Positions 17,551 to 26,461 of a stretch of DNA of 64,000 nucleotides are shown here, one piece after another. The position numbers and the translations under genes are program-made. Origin of the DNA: Nostoc spongiaeforme FACHB-130 (GTDB lineage Bacteria > Cyanobacteriota > Cyanobacteriia > Cyanobacteriales > Nostocaceae); NCBI RefSeq assembly GCF_014698475.1, contig NZ_JACJTB010000012.1, forward strand, positions 79,497 to 143,496, written 5' to 3'. Position 1 is the first letter of the stretch; each line of letters starts with the position of its first letter. Under the pieces are notes generated by a model. The model was not told the DNA's origin. It was given only the letters and a program-made list of their open reading frames with translations, and ran no database searches.

Positions 17551-20076
17551 ATGCAATGGGATGAGTTTTTACGACAAGAAGCGGCTACTCATGAGTTATC
17601 CCCAGAGCAAACTGCAGCTTTTTTAGTTAGGTTTCAGGCTGAAAACTCAGATAAAAGTGAACAAGAAATTGCCAACTTATTAGAAATTGAGCTTTCTGCT
17701 TTTAAAAAGCGGATGAGTCCGGTGTATAGTAAGTTTGCTGAGAGTTGTCCTGAGTTAGCTAGACGTCAACGCAGAAAGTTTGAAACATTAAAGGCTTACC
17801 TAACAGCAAAATATAACGGTGTCAGCGATACCCAGCCGAAAAAAGAAATTCAGCACAATATCCCCCCGGCTGTACCTTGGGAAAGGTTTGTGGGAAGGGA
17901 GGCGGAATTACAACGACTGCACGAGATGATACAACAATCGCAGCAAGTTGCTATTGTGGCGGTGGCGGGTATGGGTGGTGTGGGTAAAACTGAACTCGCA
18001 ACCCAGTATGCTCAACAGAACTTGCAAAATTATCCTGGTGGGGTTTGCTGGTTATCAGCACAGGGTATTGATGTCGGGATTCAAATTCTTAGATTTGCAG
18101 AAGATAAATTTAAATTTATCGCACCGCATGATAGGGAATTATTAGTTGATAGGGTAAAACTTTGCTGGAATAGGTGGGATGCTGGTGATGTTTTGCTGGT
18201 GTTTGATGATGTCACCGACTACAAAACCCAAGTTAAGCCTTATCTCCCTGCGAACTCATCTAAGTTTAAAACGTTGCTCACAACTCGCCTGGGCTTTGAT
18301 AGAACTTTGCCACAATTAAGCCTGGGTGTTCTCAAACCATTGGCGGCGATGCAATTATTAAAGTCGCTGGTAGGGAGAGAAAGATTAAAAAATGAGCCTT
18401 GGGTGGCGAGAGAAATATGTAAATTCTTGGGATATTTGCCTTTGGCTTTAGAGTTGGTGGGACGATATCTGGATACAATGCCAGATTTATCACTGCAAAC
18501 ACTGTTGAAGCGGTTAGAAAGAAAGCGACTGGAACATGAAGCAATGGCTAAGGCTAACCCGTTGATGCGTTATGAATACGGTGTGGCTGAAGCTTTTGAT
18601 TTGAGTTGGGACAAGTTAGATGAGAATGCAAAAGAACTTGGTTGTTGGCTAAGTTTATATGCTTTGGCTGATATTCCTCTTGATGTGGAAGCAATTGAAG
18701 ATGATGAACAGCAAGAAACTCAAGAGAAAGCCATTGCTGATTTGCTAAAACTGCATTTATTACAACGGCAAAGCAAAGAAATTTATCGTTTACATCCCCT
18801 AATTCGGCAATATTTTCAAATGAAGTTGGATGAATCAAGTGATGCAGATGAGGTGAAGACAGATTTTGCCGCGCAGGTAGTAGAAATAGCAAAGCAAATT
18901 CCGCAAGAGCCTACCCGTGATTTGATTCAACAACTCACACCCCTGATTTCTCATCTAGCAGAAGCTACTAATCATCTAACAGCATTCATTAAGGATGAAG
19001 ATTTAATCACTCCTTTTACCGGATTAGGCTTGTTTTATCAAGGACAAGGATTGTATAAAGACGCAGAACTTTGGTTGAGTCAGTGTTTAGAAGTGATTAA
19101 AAATCGCCTTGGTTCAAAAAATCCTTATTTTGCCACTAGCCTGAACAATCTGGCAGAACTTTATTATATGACAGGACACTACAGTGAAGCTGAAATCATG
19201 TATCAGCAAGCTTTAGAACTTAGAAAACGTCTGTTAGGAACAGAACATCCCCATGTTGCGGCTAGCCTGAATAATCTGGCAGAACTCTACCATTCGACAG
19301 GACAATACAATAAAGCAGAACCTCTTTTTCAGCAAGCTTTAGAACTTAGAAAACGTCTGTTAGGAACAGAACATCCCCATGTTGCGGCTAGCCTGAACAA
19401 TCTGGCAAGCTTCTACCATTCGACAGGAAAATATAATAAAGCAGAACTTTTATTTCAGCAAGCTTTGGAATTATGGAAACGCCTTTTAGGAACAGAACAT
19501 CCCTATGTTGCTACTAGCCTGAACAATCTGGCAGGACTCTACCATTCAACAGGACTTTACAGTGAAGCCGAACCTTTATATCAGCAAGCTCTAGAAATTG
19601 TAAAATCCTTGTTAGGAGCAGAACATCCCGATGTTGCCATTAGCCTGAATAATCTGGCAGAACTCTACCGTGCGACAGGAAGGTACAGTGAAGCCGAACC
19701 TTTGTATCAACAAGCTTTAGAACTCAGGAAACGTCTTTTAGAAACAGAACATCCCGATGTTGCTACTAGCCTCAATAATTTGGCATTATTCTACCATTCA
19801 ACAGGACGTTACAGTAAAGCCGAACCTTTGTATCAGCAAGCTTTAGAACTCAGGAAACGTCTGTTAGGAACCGAACATCCCGATGTCGCCACTAGCTTCA
19901 ATAATTTGGCAGCACTCTACGAATCAACAGGAAGTTACAGAGAAGCTGAACCCCTGTATCAGCAAGCTTTGGCGATTTGTGAGCGTACTTTGGGTGTGGG
20001 TCATCCCGATACTATTACAGTGCGGGGAAATTATGCAAGGTTTTTAAAAGAAGCATATCGTTATTGCAATATTTAA
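17551..20076 (+). CDS. NB-ARC (STAND) ATPase with C-terminal TPR array
   Basis: The protein has 841 residues. Residues 1-95 are an unfamiliar helical domain. The NB-ARC NTPase follows, with P-loop VAGMGGVGKTELATQ near residue 140, Walker B LLVFDDVTD near 215, the sensor LLTTRLG and GYLPLALELVG (the GLPLAL equivalent). Residues about 480-830 hold at least seven 42-residue TPRs of the kinesin-light-chain type (consensus LNNLAxLYxxTGxYxEAEPL). The repeats begin every 126 bp from 19138 and are nearly identical at DNA level, so copy number may change by recombination. STAND proteins are signal-triggered switches; some bacterial ones act in phage defence. No effector domain is evident at the N-terminus. 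Confidence 0.9.
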   Translation: MQWDEFLRQEAATHELSPEQTAAFLVRFQAENSDKSEQEIANLLEIELSAFKKRMSPVYSKFAESCPELARRQRRKFETLKAYLTAKYNGVSDTQPKKEIQHNIPPAVPWERFVGREAELQRLHEMIQQSQQVAIVAVAGMGGVGKTELATQYAQQNLQNYPGGVCWLSAQGIDVGIQILRFAEDKFKFIAPHDRELLVDRVKLCWNRWDAGDVLLVFDDVTDYKTQVKPYLPANSSKFKTLLTTRLGFDRTLPQLSLGVLKPLAAMQLLKSLVGRERLKNEPWVAREICKFLGYLPLALELVGRYLDTMPDLSLQTLLKRLERKRLEHEAMAKANPLMRYEYGVAEAFDLSWDKLDENAKELGCWLSLYALADIPLDVEAIEDDEQQETQEKAIADLLKLHLLQRQSKEIYRLHPLIRQYFQMKLDESSDADEVKTDFAAQVVEIAKQIPQEPTRDLIQQLTPLISHLAEATNHLTAFIKDEDLITPFTGLGLFYQGQGLYKDAELWLSQCLEVIKNRLGSKNPYFATSLNNLAELYYMTGHYSEAEIMYQQALELRKRLLGTEHPHVAASLNNLAELYHSTGQYNKAEPLFQQALELRKRLLGTEHPHVAASLNNLASFYHSTGKYNKAELLFQQALELWKRLLGTEHPYVATSLNNLAGLYHSTGLYSEAEPLYQQALEIVKSLLGAEHPDVAISLNNLAELYRATGRYSEAEPLYQQALELRKRLLETEHPDVATSLNNLALFYHSTGRYSKAEPLYQQALELRKRLLGTEHPDVATSFNNLAALYESTGSYREAEPLYQQALAICERTLGVGHPDTITVRGNYARFLKEAYRYCNI
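19138..20019 (+). repeat. Seven tandem 126-bp TPR-coding repeats
   Basis: Units start near 19138, 19264, 19390, 19516, 19642, 19768 and 19894. Each begins agcctgaacaatctggca or a variant. The core cagcaagctttagaact and aggaacagaacatccc blocks are almost invariant between units. Confidence 0.85.
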
Positions 20077-20281
20077 CAATGAAACTATTAAAGTTCACGC
20101 AGAGACGCAGAGGCGCGGAGGATGGGGAGAAAGTTATATTAATTTGAAATTTGTAATTAAGGAATGTAGCGATCGCTCTCTCATTTCAATCTCATAAATT
20201 CCTGAAAAGCTAAAGAGTATTGTAGCTTGTTTATAGTATCTGTATTCCATAATTAAAATACAAACAACAGTTGAGGCGCTC

Positions 20282-20845
20282 ATGACTGTGCAGTTATTAA
20301 GACGTAAATTCACAGTGCAGCAATATCATAAAATGATTGAGTCGGGGATATTAACAGAGAATGAGCGAGTTGAATTAATCCGGGGAGAAATTATTGAGAT
20401 ATCGCCTATTGGGACAAAACACGCTGCTTGTGTAAATCGTCTGATTAATTTGTTAGTGCAGTTGTTAGGAAAGCGCGTCATAGTAGCAGCCCAAAATCCA
20501 GTAGAGTTGAGTGATAATTCACAACCACAGCCAGATGTGGCTTTACTCAAACCCCGTGATGATTTTTATGCAGCCGCACATCCCCAACCTCAAGATATTT
20601 TCTTATTAATTGAAGTGGCTGATTCAACAATAATCTATGACAGGGAAGAAAAAATTCCTTTATATGCAGAAGCTAATATAATTGCGGTTTGGTTAATAGA
20701 TATTAATGAGCAAGTTGTGGAAGTTTATCAACAACCAACAGCTACAGGATATCAGCATATACAAAAGTTTGCTGGTGGGGAAAGTTTATCAATTCCAGGT
20801 TTTCCTGATGTCACAATTACGGTCAATGAAATCTTCGGTAGATAA
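20282..20845 (+). CDS. Uma2 family (DUF820) endonuclease-fold protein
   Basis: The protein has 187 residues. Family motifs are QYHKMIESGILTENERVELI, IRGEIIEISPIGTKH, QPQPDVALLKPR (catalytic Asp region), FLLIEVADSTI (Glu-Val) and YAEANIIAVWLID. It is a shorter member than the one at 7609 and lacks the extra N-terminal segment. The reaction is unproven. It lies alone between the NB-ARC/TPR gene and the hydrogenase protease gene. Confidence 0.92.
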   Translation: MTVQLLRRKFTVQQYHKMIESGILTENERVELIRGEIIEISPIGTKHAACVNRLINLLVQLLGKRVIVAAQNPVELSDNSQPQPDVALLKPRDDFYAAAHPQPQDIFLLIEVADSTIIYDREEKIPLYAEANIIAVWLIDINEQVVEVYQQPTATGYQHIQKFAGGESLSIPGFPDVTITVNEIFGR

Positions 20846-20994
20846 ATTACTGGTTCTATTTTTATCTCACGCAGAGGCGTGGAGGCGCAAAGAAGGATTT
20901 TAGAGGTGTTGTCATTGTCTTTTGTTAGGCGCGATCGCTCACCTATCTTCAACACAAGCTAAAATATGCTTTCAACTGGCACAATTAGTAATTT

Positions 20995-21474
20995 ATGCTA
21001 ACTATTATTGGTTGCGGAAATCTCAATCGCTGCGATGATGCGGTAGGTGTAATTATCGCCCAACGCTTACAACAATATCTAGTCGAAAATCCTCATCCTC
21101 ATGTGCGCGTGTATGACTGTGGAACCGCAGGGATGGAGGTAATGTTTCAAGCTAGAGGTAGTAAAAAATTAGTAATTATTGATGCTAGTTCAACTAATTC
21201 CGAAGCGGGTGCAATATTTAAGGTTCCGGGTAAAGAATTGGAAGCTTTACCGGAACCTAGTTATAACTTGCATGATTTTCGTTGGGATAATGCGTTAGCC
21301 GCCGGACGGAAAATATTTCAAGATGATTTTCCTGAAGATGTAACAGTTTATTTAATTGAGGCGGCAAATCTTAGCCTTGGACTAGAGTTAAGTCCTGTAG
21401 TTCAACGTGCGGCTGACAAGGTTTTTGAAGAGGTAGTTGCAATTATTTGTAATTGGTCAATTGTTAATATTTAA
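20995..21474 (+). CDS. hupW: Hydrogenase maturation protease (HupW-like)
   Basis: This is a Ni-dependent endopeptidase that trims the C-terminus of the [NiFe]-hydrogenase large subunit after metal insertion. The protein has 159 residues, the family length. The N-terminal GCGNLNRCDDAVG is a variant of the GxGNxLxxDDGxG motif carrying one metal ligand. LVIIDASST and the NLHDFRW histidine provide the other likely ligands. I assign HupW (uptake hydrogenase) because hupW lies just beyond fdxH on the far side of the nif cluster in Anabaena PCC 7120, which is the same relative position here. That synteny is from memory. No hydrogenase structural gene is in the window. Confidence 0.82.
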   Translation: MLTIIGCGNLNRCDDAVGVIIAQRLQQYLVENPHPHVRVYDCGTAGMEVMFQARGSKKLVIIDASSTNSEAGAIFKVPGKELEALPEPSYNLHDFRWDNALAAGRKIFQDDFPEDVTVYLIEAANLSLGLELSPVVQRAADKVFEEVVAIICNWSIVNI

Positions 21475-21509
21475 TTGACCTTTACTACTCTCCTCATTCA
21501 TACACTTTT

Positions 21510-21890
21510 CTAGCCAGCCATATCACGGTAAACAGCAATTTCATCTACCCTCATTTCAAAGGGGATACCTTGGCTTTCGGGAGGACAAACGCGGATTTTA
21601 GCACTGGTGACAATTGACTGGAGTAATGACCCCATTGCGACGATTTGCTGTAATACTCGCCAGTTGGTAACAGGGTCGGGACATTCAATTACTAAGGTCA
21701 TCGCACTAGCATCACTTGTGACATACCAGCGACAATGAGAAAGAAGATTTTGAATTGTGCGATCGCACGCTTCATAAAAGTATTTACTAATAGAATGCTC
21801 TAGTTGTTGCCGTAAAATAATATCTGCCGATGACGGTTGCATTGGACGGTAATCGTAATCATCGTTGTAACAGAACATATACCTAGCCAT
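21510..21890 (-). CDS. Conserved hypothetical protein next to hupW
   Basis: The protein has 126 residues. It starts MARYMFCYNDDYDYRPMQ at 21890. The central part reads WYVTSDASAMTLVIECPDP, then NWRVLQQIVAMGSLLQ, suggesting an alpha/beta fold. No motif is recognised. It converges with hupW and follows the SagB-type gene by 18 bp on the same strand, so it may be the last gene of that operon. Confidence 0.6.
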   Translation of the reverse strand: MARYMFCYNDDYDYRPMQPSSADIILRQQLEHSISKYFYEACDRTIQNLLSHCRWYVTSDASAMTLVIECPDPVTNWRVLQQIVAMGSLLQSIVTSAKIRVCPPESQGIPFEMRVDEIAVYRDMAG

Positions 21891-21908
21891 CTCTACTTAC
21901 AAAACTAC

Positions 21909-23195
21909 TTAATTGCCAATAGCCATTGCGTAGAGAATATCCATTTTTGTTTCTAAGAAACTCTGGGTTTCATCGTCATAAAACGCGCCAATTCCGCTAC
22001 ATTGTATCCCCAAGTAATTACTACTCAGGTAAACTCTGTGTCCTAAAAAACCTGCTAACTGCATAGCGGTTTGATAACTTGTATAGTCAGACACAAAAAA
22101 CAAAGTTACTGCACAATCACGCGCAATAGCCTGATTAATGCACAAATAACCAGTATGCTCGCTAAAATCGCCACTTTTAATCAGATGATTGTTTTGATAT
22201 AACCCAGGGGATATCCCCTCTACTCGATGCACGACTGAATAAACTTTGATTGCTTCACAACTTTCTGTGGGAATTGGTTGCTTTAGTTGTTGCAATATCC
22301 TGAAATAATCTTCTTGAGAAATCAACTGTTTCCGGAAACGTCTATTTGAACGTCTATGCCAAACAGTTTGATAAAATTTATCCTTGTCAAACTTAAATTT
22401 GGGATGCTCTAGCTGTTGTTTTGGACTCTTGTGTAAAGCTGTTACTTGATAGCCATCTTCAATAAATTGATGAGCTTCAAAATAATCTGTACCACTCACA
22501 AAAGGAATTTTCAGCCTTAAGCGTCTCACCTGCTTTTCTTCTACTTCCCCACATAAAACACTAGCAGTCACAAACTCTTTATTCTCAAAACCTAAGTCAG
22601 AGTTAAGAGCTAATTTATCAAAATCAAACATTAGCTGGATATTTTTGTCATAGAGATCCGCCGATGCGGCAATTGTACCTAAATGGTGTCCGCTATCTAA
22701 AAAGCAATATCTCAGACTTCTGTTTTTATATTTCCAACTAGACCTATAATAAACGCAACTAATTAAAAAAATGATTCCTTTGATACATTTGCCCGGTATA
22801 ATATAACTTTCTAAGCCATCATCTATTAATTCATAGATAAGTGTTAGACAATTATTCTCAACTTCTAGATGGTAGATGCCATCAACTATTTCCGGGATGC
22901 CACGAATTTGTACATAAATCTCGGTAGGATATAACCCACCAGCAGAAGGATTAACACGTAGTTGATAGACTACATCCTTATAAGTCTTTTCTAAGGTGAT
23001 TGCACTTGTTAAGTAAATAAAAGAATGAATGGGATGATTGAGATTTAATTGCAGCCTGCGATAAAATTTTGGATATAGTTTAAAAGCCGATGGTTGCGTT
23101 GTTGGGTCTACATAATTAGGGTCAAGCTGCACTGATAGGTAAGAATGTTTAGTCGCTTGATGAAAGTTTTTGCTAGATAATTCATTTTGTAGCAT
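21909..23195 (-). CDS. SagB-type nitroreductase-fold oxidoreductase, tandem domains
   Basis: The protein has 428 residues. The first half carries SagB/ThcOx-type features: RVNPSAGGLYPTEIYVQI (FMN-phosphate region), then GHHLGTIAASADLYDKN. The second half repeats the fold: WHRRSNRRFRKQLIS, ISPGLYQN and SGIGAFYDDETQSFL (C-terminal FMN-loop). The protein is thus a fused dimer. Relatives oxidise azolines in RiPP synthesis or act in cofactor work, but no YcaO cyclodehydratase gene lies nearby, so the substrate is unknown. The start (23195) overlaps the end of the ankyrin gene (23182) by 14 bp, so the two are co-translated. Confidence 0.78.
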   Translation of the reverse strand: MLQNELSSKNFHQATKHSYLSVQLDPNYVDPTTQPSAFKLYPKFYRRLQLNLNHPIHSFIYLTSAITLEKTYKDVVYQLRVNPSAGGLYPTEIYVQIRGIPEIVDGIYHLEVENNCLTLIYELIDDGLESYIIPGKCIKGIIFLISCVYYRSSWKYKNRSLRYCFLDSGHHLGTIAASADLYDKNIQLMFDFDKLALNSDLGFENKEFVTASVLCGEVEEKQVRRLRLKIPFVSGTDYFEAHQFIEDGYQVTALHKSPKQQLEHPKFKFDKDKFYQTVWHRRSNRRFRKQLISQEDYFRILQQLKQPIPTESCEAIKVYSVVHRVEGISPGLYQNNHLIKSGDFSEHTGYLCINQAIARDCAVTLFFVSDYTSYQTAMQLAGFLGHRVYLSSNYLGIQCSGIGAFYDDETQSFLETKMDILYAMAIGN

Positions 23196-23646
23196 CTTTC
23201 AGCATCCTTAAAACTTCGACGGTGCTGGCAAAATCTATAGCTTTGTAATCGTCTAAGTTTTTTAAATTTAAATTAGGATGATGTTGTAAAAGTAACTTGA
23301 CTACTTCTGCTTTACCTGCTGAAGCTGCATACATTAACACTGTTGCACCGTTATCGTTTTGGTTATCAAGATTTATTTTCATTTCTAGCAGCAAATTAAT
23401 TAATTCATAATGCTTGCCAAAGCAAGCAAACCATAAGGCATTATTACTATCGTTATTTCTGGCATTAATATCCGCACCTGCACTAATCAATTCTTGAACG
23501 ACTGAATAATTACCTATCCTAGTGGCTTTCATTAAAGCTGTATCACCATTTTCTCCAGGCTGATTTAAATCTTCAGGATTGTAATTATTACCTATCAACC
23601 ATTCACAAGTTGTTTTACTCAAACTTTGCTGATTTTGCTGCTTCAT
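23182..23646 (-). CDS. Ankyrin repeat protein
   Basis: The protein has 154 residues. Three to four ankyrin repeats span residues 30-145: NGDTALMKATRIGNYSVVQE, then NNALWFACFGKHYELINLLL, NGATVLMYAASAGKAEVVKL and DDYKAIDFAS. There is no signal peptide. It is a cytoplasmic protein-binding module, translationally coupled to the SagB-type gene downstream (14-bp overlap), which suggests it binds that enzyme or its substrate. The start is the ATG at 23646. Confidence 0.9.
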   Translation of the reverse strand: MKQQNQQSLSKTTCEWLIGNNYNPEDLNQPGENGDTALMKATRIGNYSVVQELISAGADINARNNDSNNALWFACFGKHYELINLLLEMKINLDNQNDNGATVLMYAASAGKAEVVKLLLQHHPNLNLKNLDDYKAIDFASTVEVLRMLKDATK

Positions 23647-23696
23647 AAATTTCTTCCTAAAAGGCGAGGGAAGAGAACAAGAAATTAAGGACTTGG

Positions 23697-23740
23697 CTCC
23701 CCTCTCTGCGTCGGAGAGGGGCTGGGGGAGAGGTGAAAAC
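23697..23740. repeat. GC-rich inverted repeat with purine tail
   Basis: CCCCTCTCTGCGTCGGAGAGGGG is a near-perfect hairpin followed by a run of g/a (ctgggggagaggtg). It is a dispersed intergenic element, between the CBS and ankyrin genes. Confidence 0.6.
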
Positions 23741-23860
23741 AGACTTGTAGAATTACGTTAATTCACTAATAAAAGGGAATGGTGGACAATGCCCACCATT
23801 CACAAAAAACTCTTGGCAAATACTGTCTAAGGAGTTGTAAAAACTCCTGTCAATTTATAC

Positions 23861-24487
23861 TTAGACAGCATTCATTGTTTGGTTAGGTTGCTCACCTGCG
23901 ACCATTGGTTTTGGTTCTTCAGAGAATAGTTCTCTAGAAGATTTATCTTGCTTGGGTGCGCCATAAAAACCAGCTTCAGCTTCGAGTTCATCTACGAAAT
24001 CCCAAGCTTCAATTGTACGTTTAGAGTCTGCACCGTAGTTCGCAGAAATTGCCCGTGCATTCGAGACAGCTTTATATATCTCTTTTTGCAAGAATAAGAG
24101 TTTTGGTTTTTCTACAAAGTCGCCTTTGTGGATAATATCGCTGATAGTAATCATCCCAAGTAATTCACCACGGATGACAGGCGCACTCCGCATCCCTGTA
24201 TTAATCAATAACCTTGCAACATATTCTAAATCAAGGTCAGGATCTACAGTGACACAGGGTTTGCTCATTATTTCGTAAACATAAGTTCTTTGAGGATCTT
24301 TTCCATAAGCAACCACTTTGCCTGCAATATCACTCTCAGTCACAATGCCGTAAGCATCACCACTATGACGAGGTTCTACAATTAATTCTTGCAGTTGTTT
24401 GAGCCTTAATAATTTCACTGCTGCTGCTACTGTAGCAGAGCCGCGAATGGTAGCTACATCTTGAGTCATAATATGTTTGGCTCGCAT
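23861..24487 (-). CDS. CBS-domain pair protein
   Basis: The protein has 208 residues. Two CBS motifs form a Bateman module: residues 1-65 (MRAKHIMTQDVATIRGSATV, then GIVTESDIAGKVV) and residues 70-130 (IMSKPCVTVDPDLDLEYVAR, then GELLGMITISDIIHKGDF). Such modules bind adenosine nucleotides. The C-terminal 75 residues are helical with no named domain. The start has a good ribosome-binding site (aggagcagga). Paired with its position near the nif genes it may sense energy state, but that is inference. Confidence 0.88.
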   Translation of the reverse strand: MRAKHIMTQDVATIRGSATVAAAVKLLRLKQLQELIVEPRHSGDAYGIVTESDIAGKVVAYGKDPQRTYVYEIMSKPCVTVDPDLDLEYVARLLINTGMRSAPVIRGELLGMITISDIIHKGDFVEKPKLLFLQKEIYKAVSNARAISANYGADSKRTIEAWDFVDELEAEAGFYGAPKQDKSSRELFSEEPKPMVAGEQPNQTMNAV

Positions 24488-25252
24488 AATTCCTGCTCCT
24501 TATGTATTGCAAGTAAGGGAATTGTTTCTAAACTGCTGCACTTCTTCCCAAACTGTGTTTGCTTCGTCTAAGTATGATGAAAATTAGACACAGGTTTTAC
24601 GCAGTATTAGCCCTAAATTCTACTGAATATAATCATCAATTATCAGTATAAGATTTACACATTTTCCCTACTCTGTTGCTGAAGCGATCGCATCGTCTGT
24701 CTAACTTTCAGATGTACCAGGATTTAGGTAGAAACATCTTTGATAACCCTGTAATCTCTTGCTGCTGAAGTTTGGTTCACTAGCAACAATTTAGCTTACT
24801 TATATATTATCACTCTGATAGGTTTGTTCTATAAACAAGTGTGTATTCTCTTAAAGATATTGGTTAAATATCACAAAAAAATATCAAAATGCAGCACAAA
24901 CTACATTTAATTATTTAATAGTATGTTTATTCAGGATGCTTGTTTAATATCAAAAATTATAGATATTGATTTGTTTACTAGGTAACAATTATTTTTTGAA
25001 ATTAAGTTTTGTAGACGGAGTTCATGTATCAATATTTTAACTAAACATATTCTTAATTAGTGATATATTGTGCTACTTATTTCAACTCAAATTCTCCCTC
25101 TAGCGGAGTATTTGTCGTAGCAAGCTATTAGGTTTATATATTTTGTATAAATTATATCTAGTAATCTTATAAAGAAAATCTAAAAAATAACCTTAATATT
25201 CCAAAAAGTTGGTATTGTTTCAAACAATCATGATTAAAAAGGAAATAAAAAC
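24488..25252. other. 765-bp AT-rich intergenic region
   Basis: No ORF with coding character is seen. It separates the divergent CBS and Mop genes and presumably contains both promoters. It includes long A/T runs (about 24840-25000). Confidence 0.5.
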
Positions 25253-25462
25253 ATGGAAATTAGTGCGCGTAATGCGTTAAAAACCACCGTTAAGAAGGTT
25301 GTAACTGGTTCAGTTAATACTGAAGTAACTTTAGAATTAGCACCTGGAGTTGAGTTAGTCTCTATTATTACCAAAACCTCAGCCGATAACCTGGGCTTGG
25401 TAGAAGGTAAGCAAGCTTATGCTGTTATTAAAGCGTCCGATGTTATTGTTGCTATTGATTGA
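25253..25462 (+). CDS. Molybdate-binding Mop/TOBE-domain protein (molbindin-like)
   Basis: The protein has 69 residues and is a single Mop (TOBE) domain: SARNALKTTVKKVVTGSVNT, then EVTLELAPGVELVSIITKTS and VEGKQAYAVIKASDVIVAID. Molbindins assemble into hexamers that hold several molybdate ions and buffer the molybdenum supply. The position beside the nif cluster suggests a link to FeMo-cofactor supply. The start is the ATG at 25253 after aaaaaggaaa. A perfect palindrome at 25501 probably ends the transcript. Confidence 0.92.
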   Translation: MEISARNALKTTVKKVVTGSVNTEVTLELAPGVELVSIITKTSADNLGLVEGKQAYAVIKASDVIVAID

Positions 25463-25500
25463 TAAATAACTAATTCATTAACTGAAATTTTTTTATTTTT

Positions 25501-25528
25501 GTAGAGACGTTGTATACAACGTCTCTAC
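25501..25528. terminator. Perfect 28-bp palindrome after the Mop gene
   Basis: Two 14-bp arms (gtagagacgttgta and its complement) form a hairpin 38 bp past the Mop stop. There is no T-tract on the + strand after it, so termination is likely but not certain. The motif is also a known style of Nostocales dispersed repeat. Confidence 0.55.
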
Positions 25529-25538
25529 AGAATTTATA

Positions 25539-25692
25539 TATAGCAGTCCTAAATCATTTGTAAAATTTCTATATCTTTTTCTTCTTTCTTACCTTTGCGT
25601 CCTACCCTGCGGGAAGCCGCTATCGCGTCTAGGCGTTCTTGGCGGTTCGTTTCTATATCTATGTTTTTCACGACTCATTTAGGATTGCTATA
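25539..25692. mobile_element. 154-bp MITE, copy A
   Basis: Its 16-bp inverted ends are TATAGCAGTCCTAAAT and ATTTAGGATTGCTATA. The interior contains cctaccctgcgggaagccgc. A longer copy is at 55941-56150. It has no coding capacity. Confidence 0.8.
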
Positions 25693-25734
25693 TTACAAAT
25701 TTTCATATAATTGGCAGTAGATTTTAGCTTGAAT

Positions 25735-25986
25735 TTAGTTATCAGCTATCCGCACGTAAATAGTCTGAGCAATTTCTTGGCTTAAACTGATAGATTCTCC
25801 AGCAACTTTAATTTGTAATACAGGAAGTCGCTGTTCTAGAGTAATATAAGTTCCAATTTTTATGCCTGCTGAATGAATCTGGTCTAGGATTTTCTGATCT
25901 TGAGTTTGATAAAAAGCTATAATACCTTGCTCTCCTGGTTGGAGTAGTGATAAAGAACAACCGCTTACACTAAAAGGCTCAAACAT
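25735..25986 (-). CDS. FeoA-domain protein
   Basis: The protein has 83 residues. It is an SH3-like FeoA domain throughout (FSVSGCSLSLLQPGEQGIIA, then IHSAGIKIGTYITLEQRLPV and SLSQEIAQTIYVRI). FeoA domains help FeoB import Fe2+ or form part of metal regulators. No feoB is adjacent. It is the gene after fdxH in the cluster direction and likely has its own promoter, because a terminator (26082-26135) separates them. Confidence 0.85.
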   Translation of the reverse strand: MFEPFSVSGCSLSLLQPGEQGIIAFYQTQDQKILDQIHSAGIKIGTYITLEQRLPVLQIKVAGESISLSQEIAQTIYVRIADN

Positions 25987-26081
25987 TAAAAGTATGAAGT
26001 GTGAAGTATGAAGTATGAAAGATAATTTTCTTTACCTTTCATACTTTTTGGATTGCTAAAAATAGCTGTGGCGATAAAAAA

Positions 26082-26135
26082 TTGCAGCTATACAATCTGA
26101 ATCTGTGTAGAGAGATTTTGACTGTATAGCTGCAA
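26082..26135 (-). terminator. Rho-independent-type terminator of fdxH
   Basis: A perfect 13-bp inverted repeat, TTGCAGCTATACA (26082-26094) and its complement (26123-26135), lies 26 bp past the fdxH stop. Read on the minus strand, the stem is followed by TTTTTTA. The loop is long (28 bp). Confidence 0.7.
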
Positions 26136-26161
26136 CTTCTGTGCATAGTCTAAGACATCAA

Positions 26162-26461
26162 TTATACGAGGTAAGGTTCTTGGTGTGTCTTGATTGTGCA
26201 GTTAGAACGAGGATAGGTAACGCACAATAAAGCAAATCCTTTAGATACTTGCTCATCATCTAAGAAGTTTTGATCAGATTGATCAATTTCACCTTCTGTA
26301 ACTTTACCTACACAGCTAGAGCAAGAACCTGCATGGCAAGAGAAAGGTAACTCAATACCAGCTTCTTCTGCTGCGTCTAAAATTGTAGTGTCTTCATCTA
26401 CCTCAATTACGGTATCGATGTCTTCTTTTTTGTTGATTAATCTTACTTGATAGGTAGCCAT
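26162..26461 (-). CDS. fdxH: Heterocyst-type [2Fe-2S] ferredoxin
   Basis: This plant-type ferredoxin gives electrons to nitrogenase reductase in heterocysts. The protein has 99 residues. It starts [17 protein letters not shown] at 26461; the upstream open frame to 26677 reads through a repeat and is not coding. The Fe-S ligands are CHAGSCSSC and the later LLCVTYP. Its [16 protein letters not shown] strand and the downstream position after hesA-hesB match FdxH rather than PetF. It has its own 337-bp upstream region, consistent with the separately transcribed, late heterocyst gene known from Anabaena. Confidence 0.95.
   Translation of the reverse strand: MATYQVRLINKKEDIDTVIEVDEDTTILDAAEEAGIELPFSCHAGSCSSCVGKVTEGEIDQSDQNFLDDEQVSKGFALLCVTYPRSNCTIKTHQEPYLV

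Noticed and set aside
19138..20019. Regular 126-bp repeats as a CRISPR-like array
   Set aside because: They are in-frame TPR codons inside an 841-residue protein, with no spacers.
24488..25252. A missed gene in the 765-bp gap
   Set aside because: Every frame is short or AT-driven with no start/ribosome-binding-site pair.
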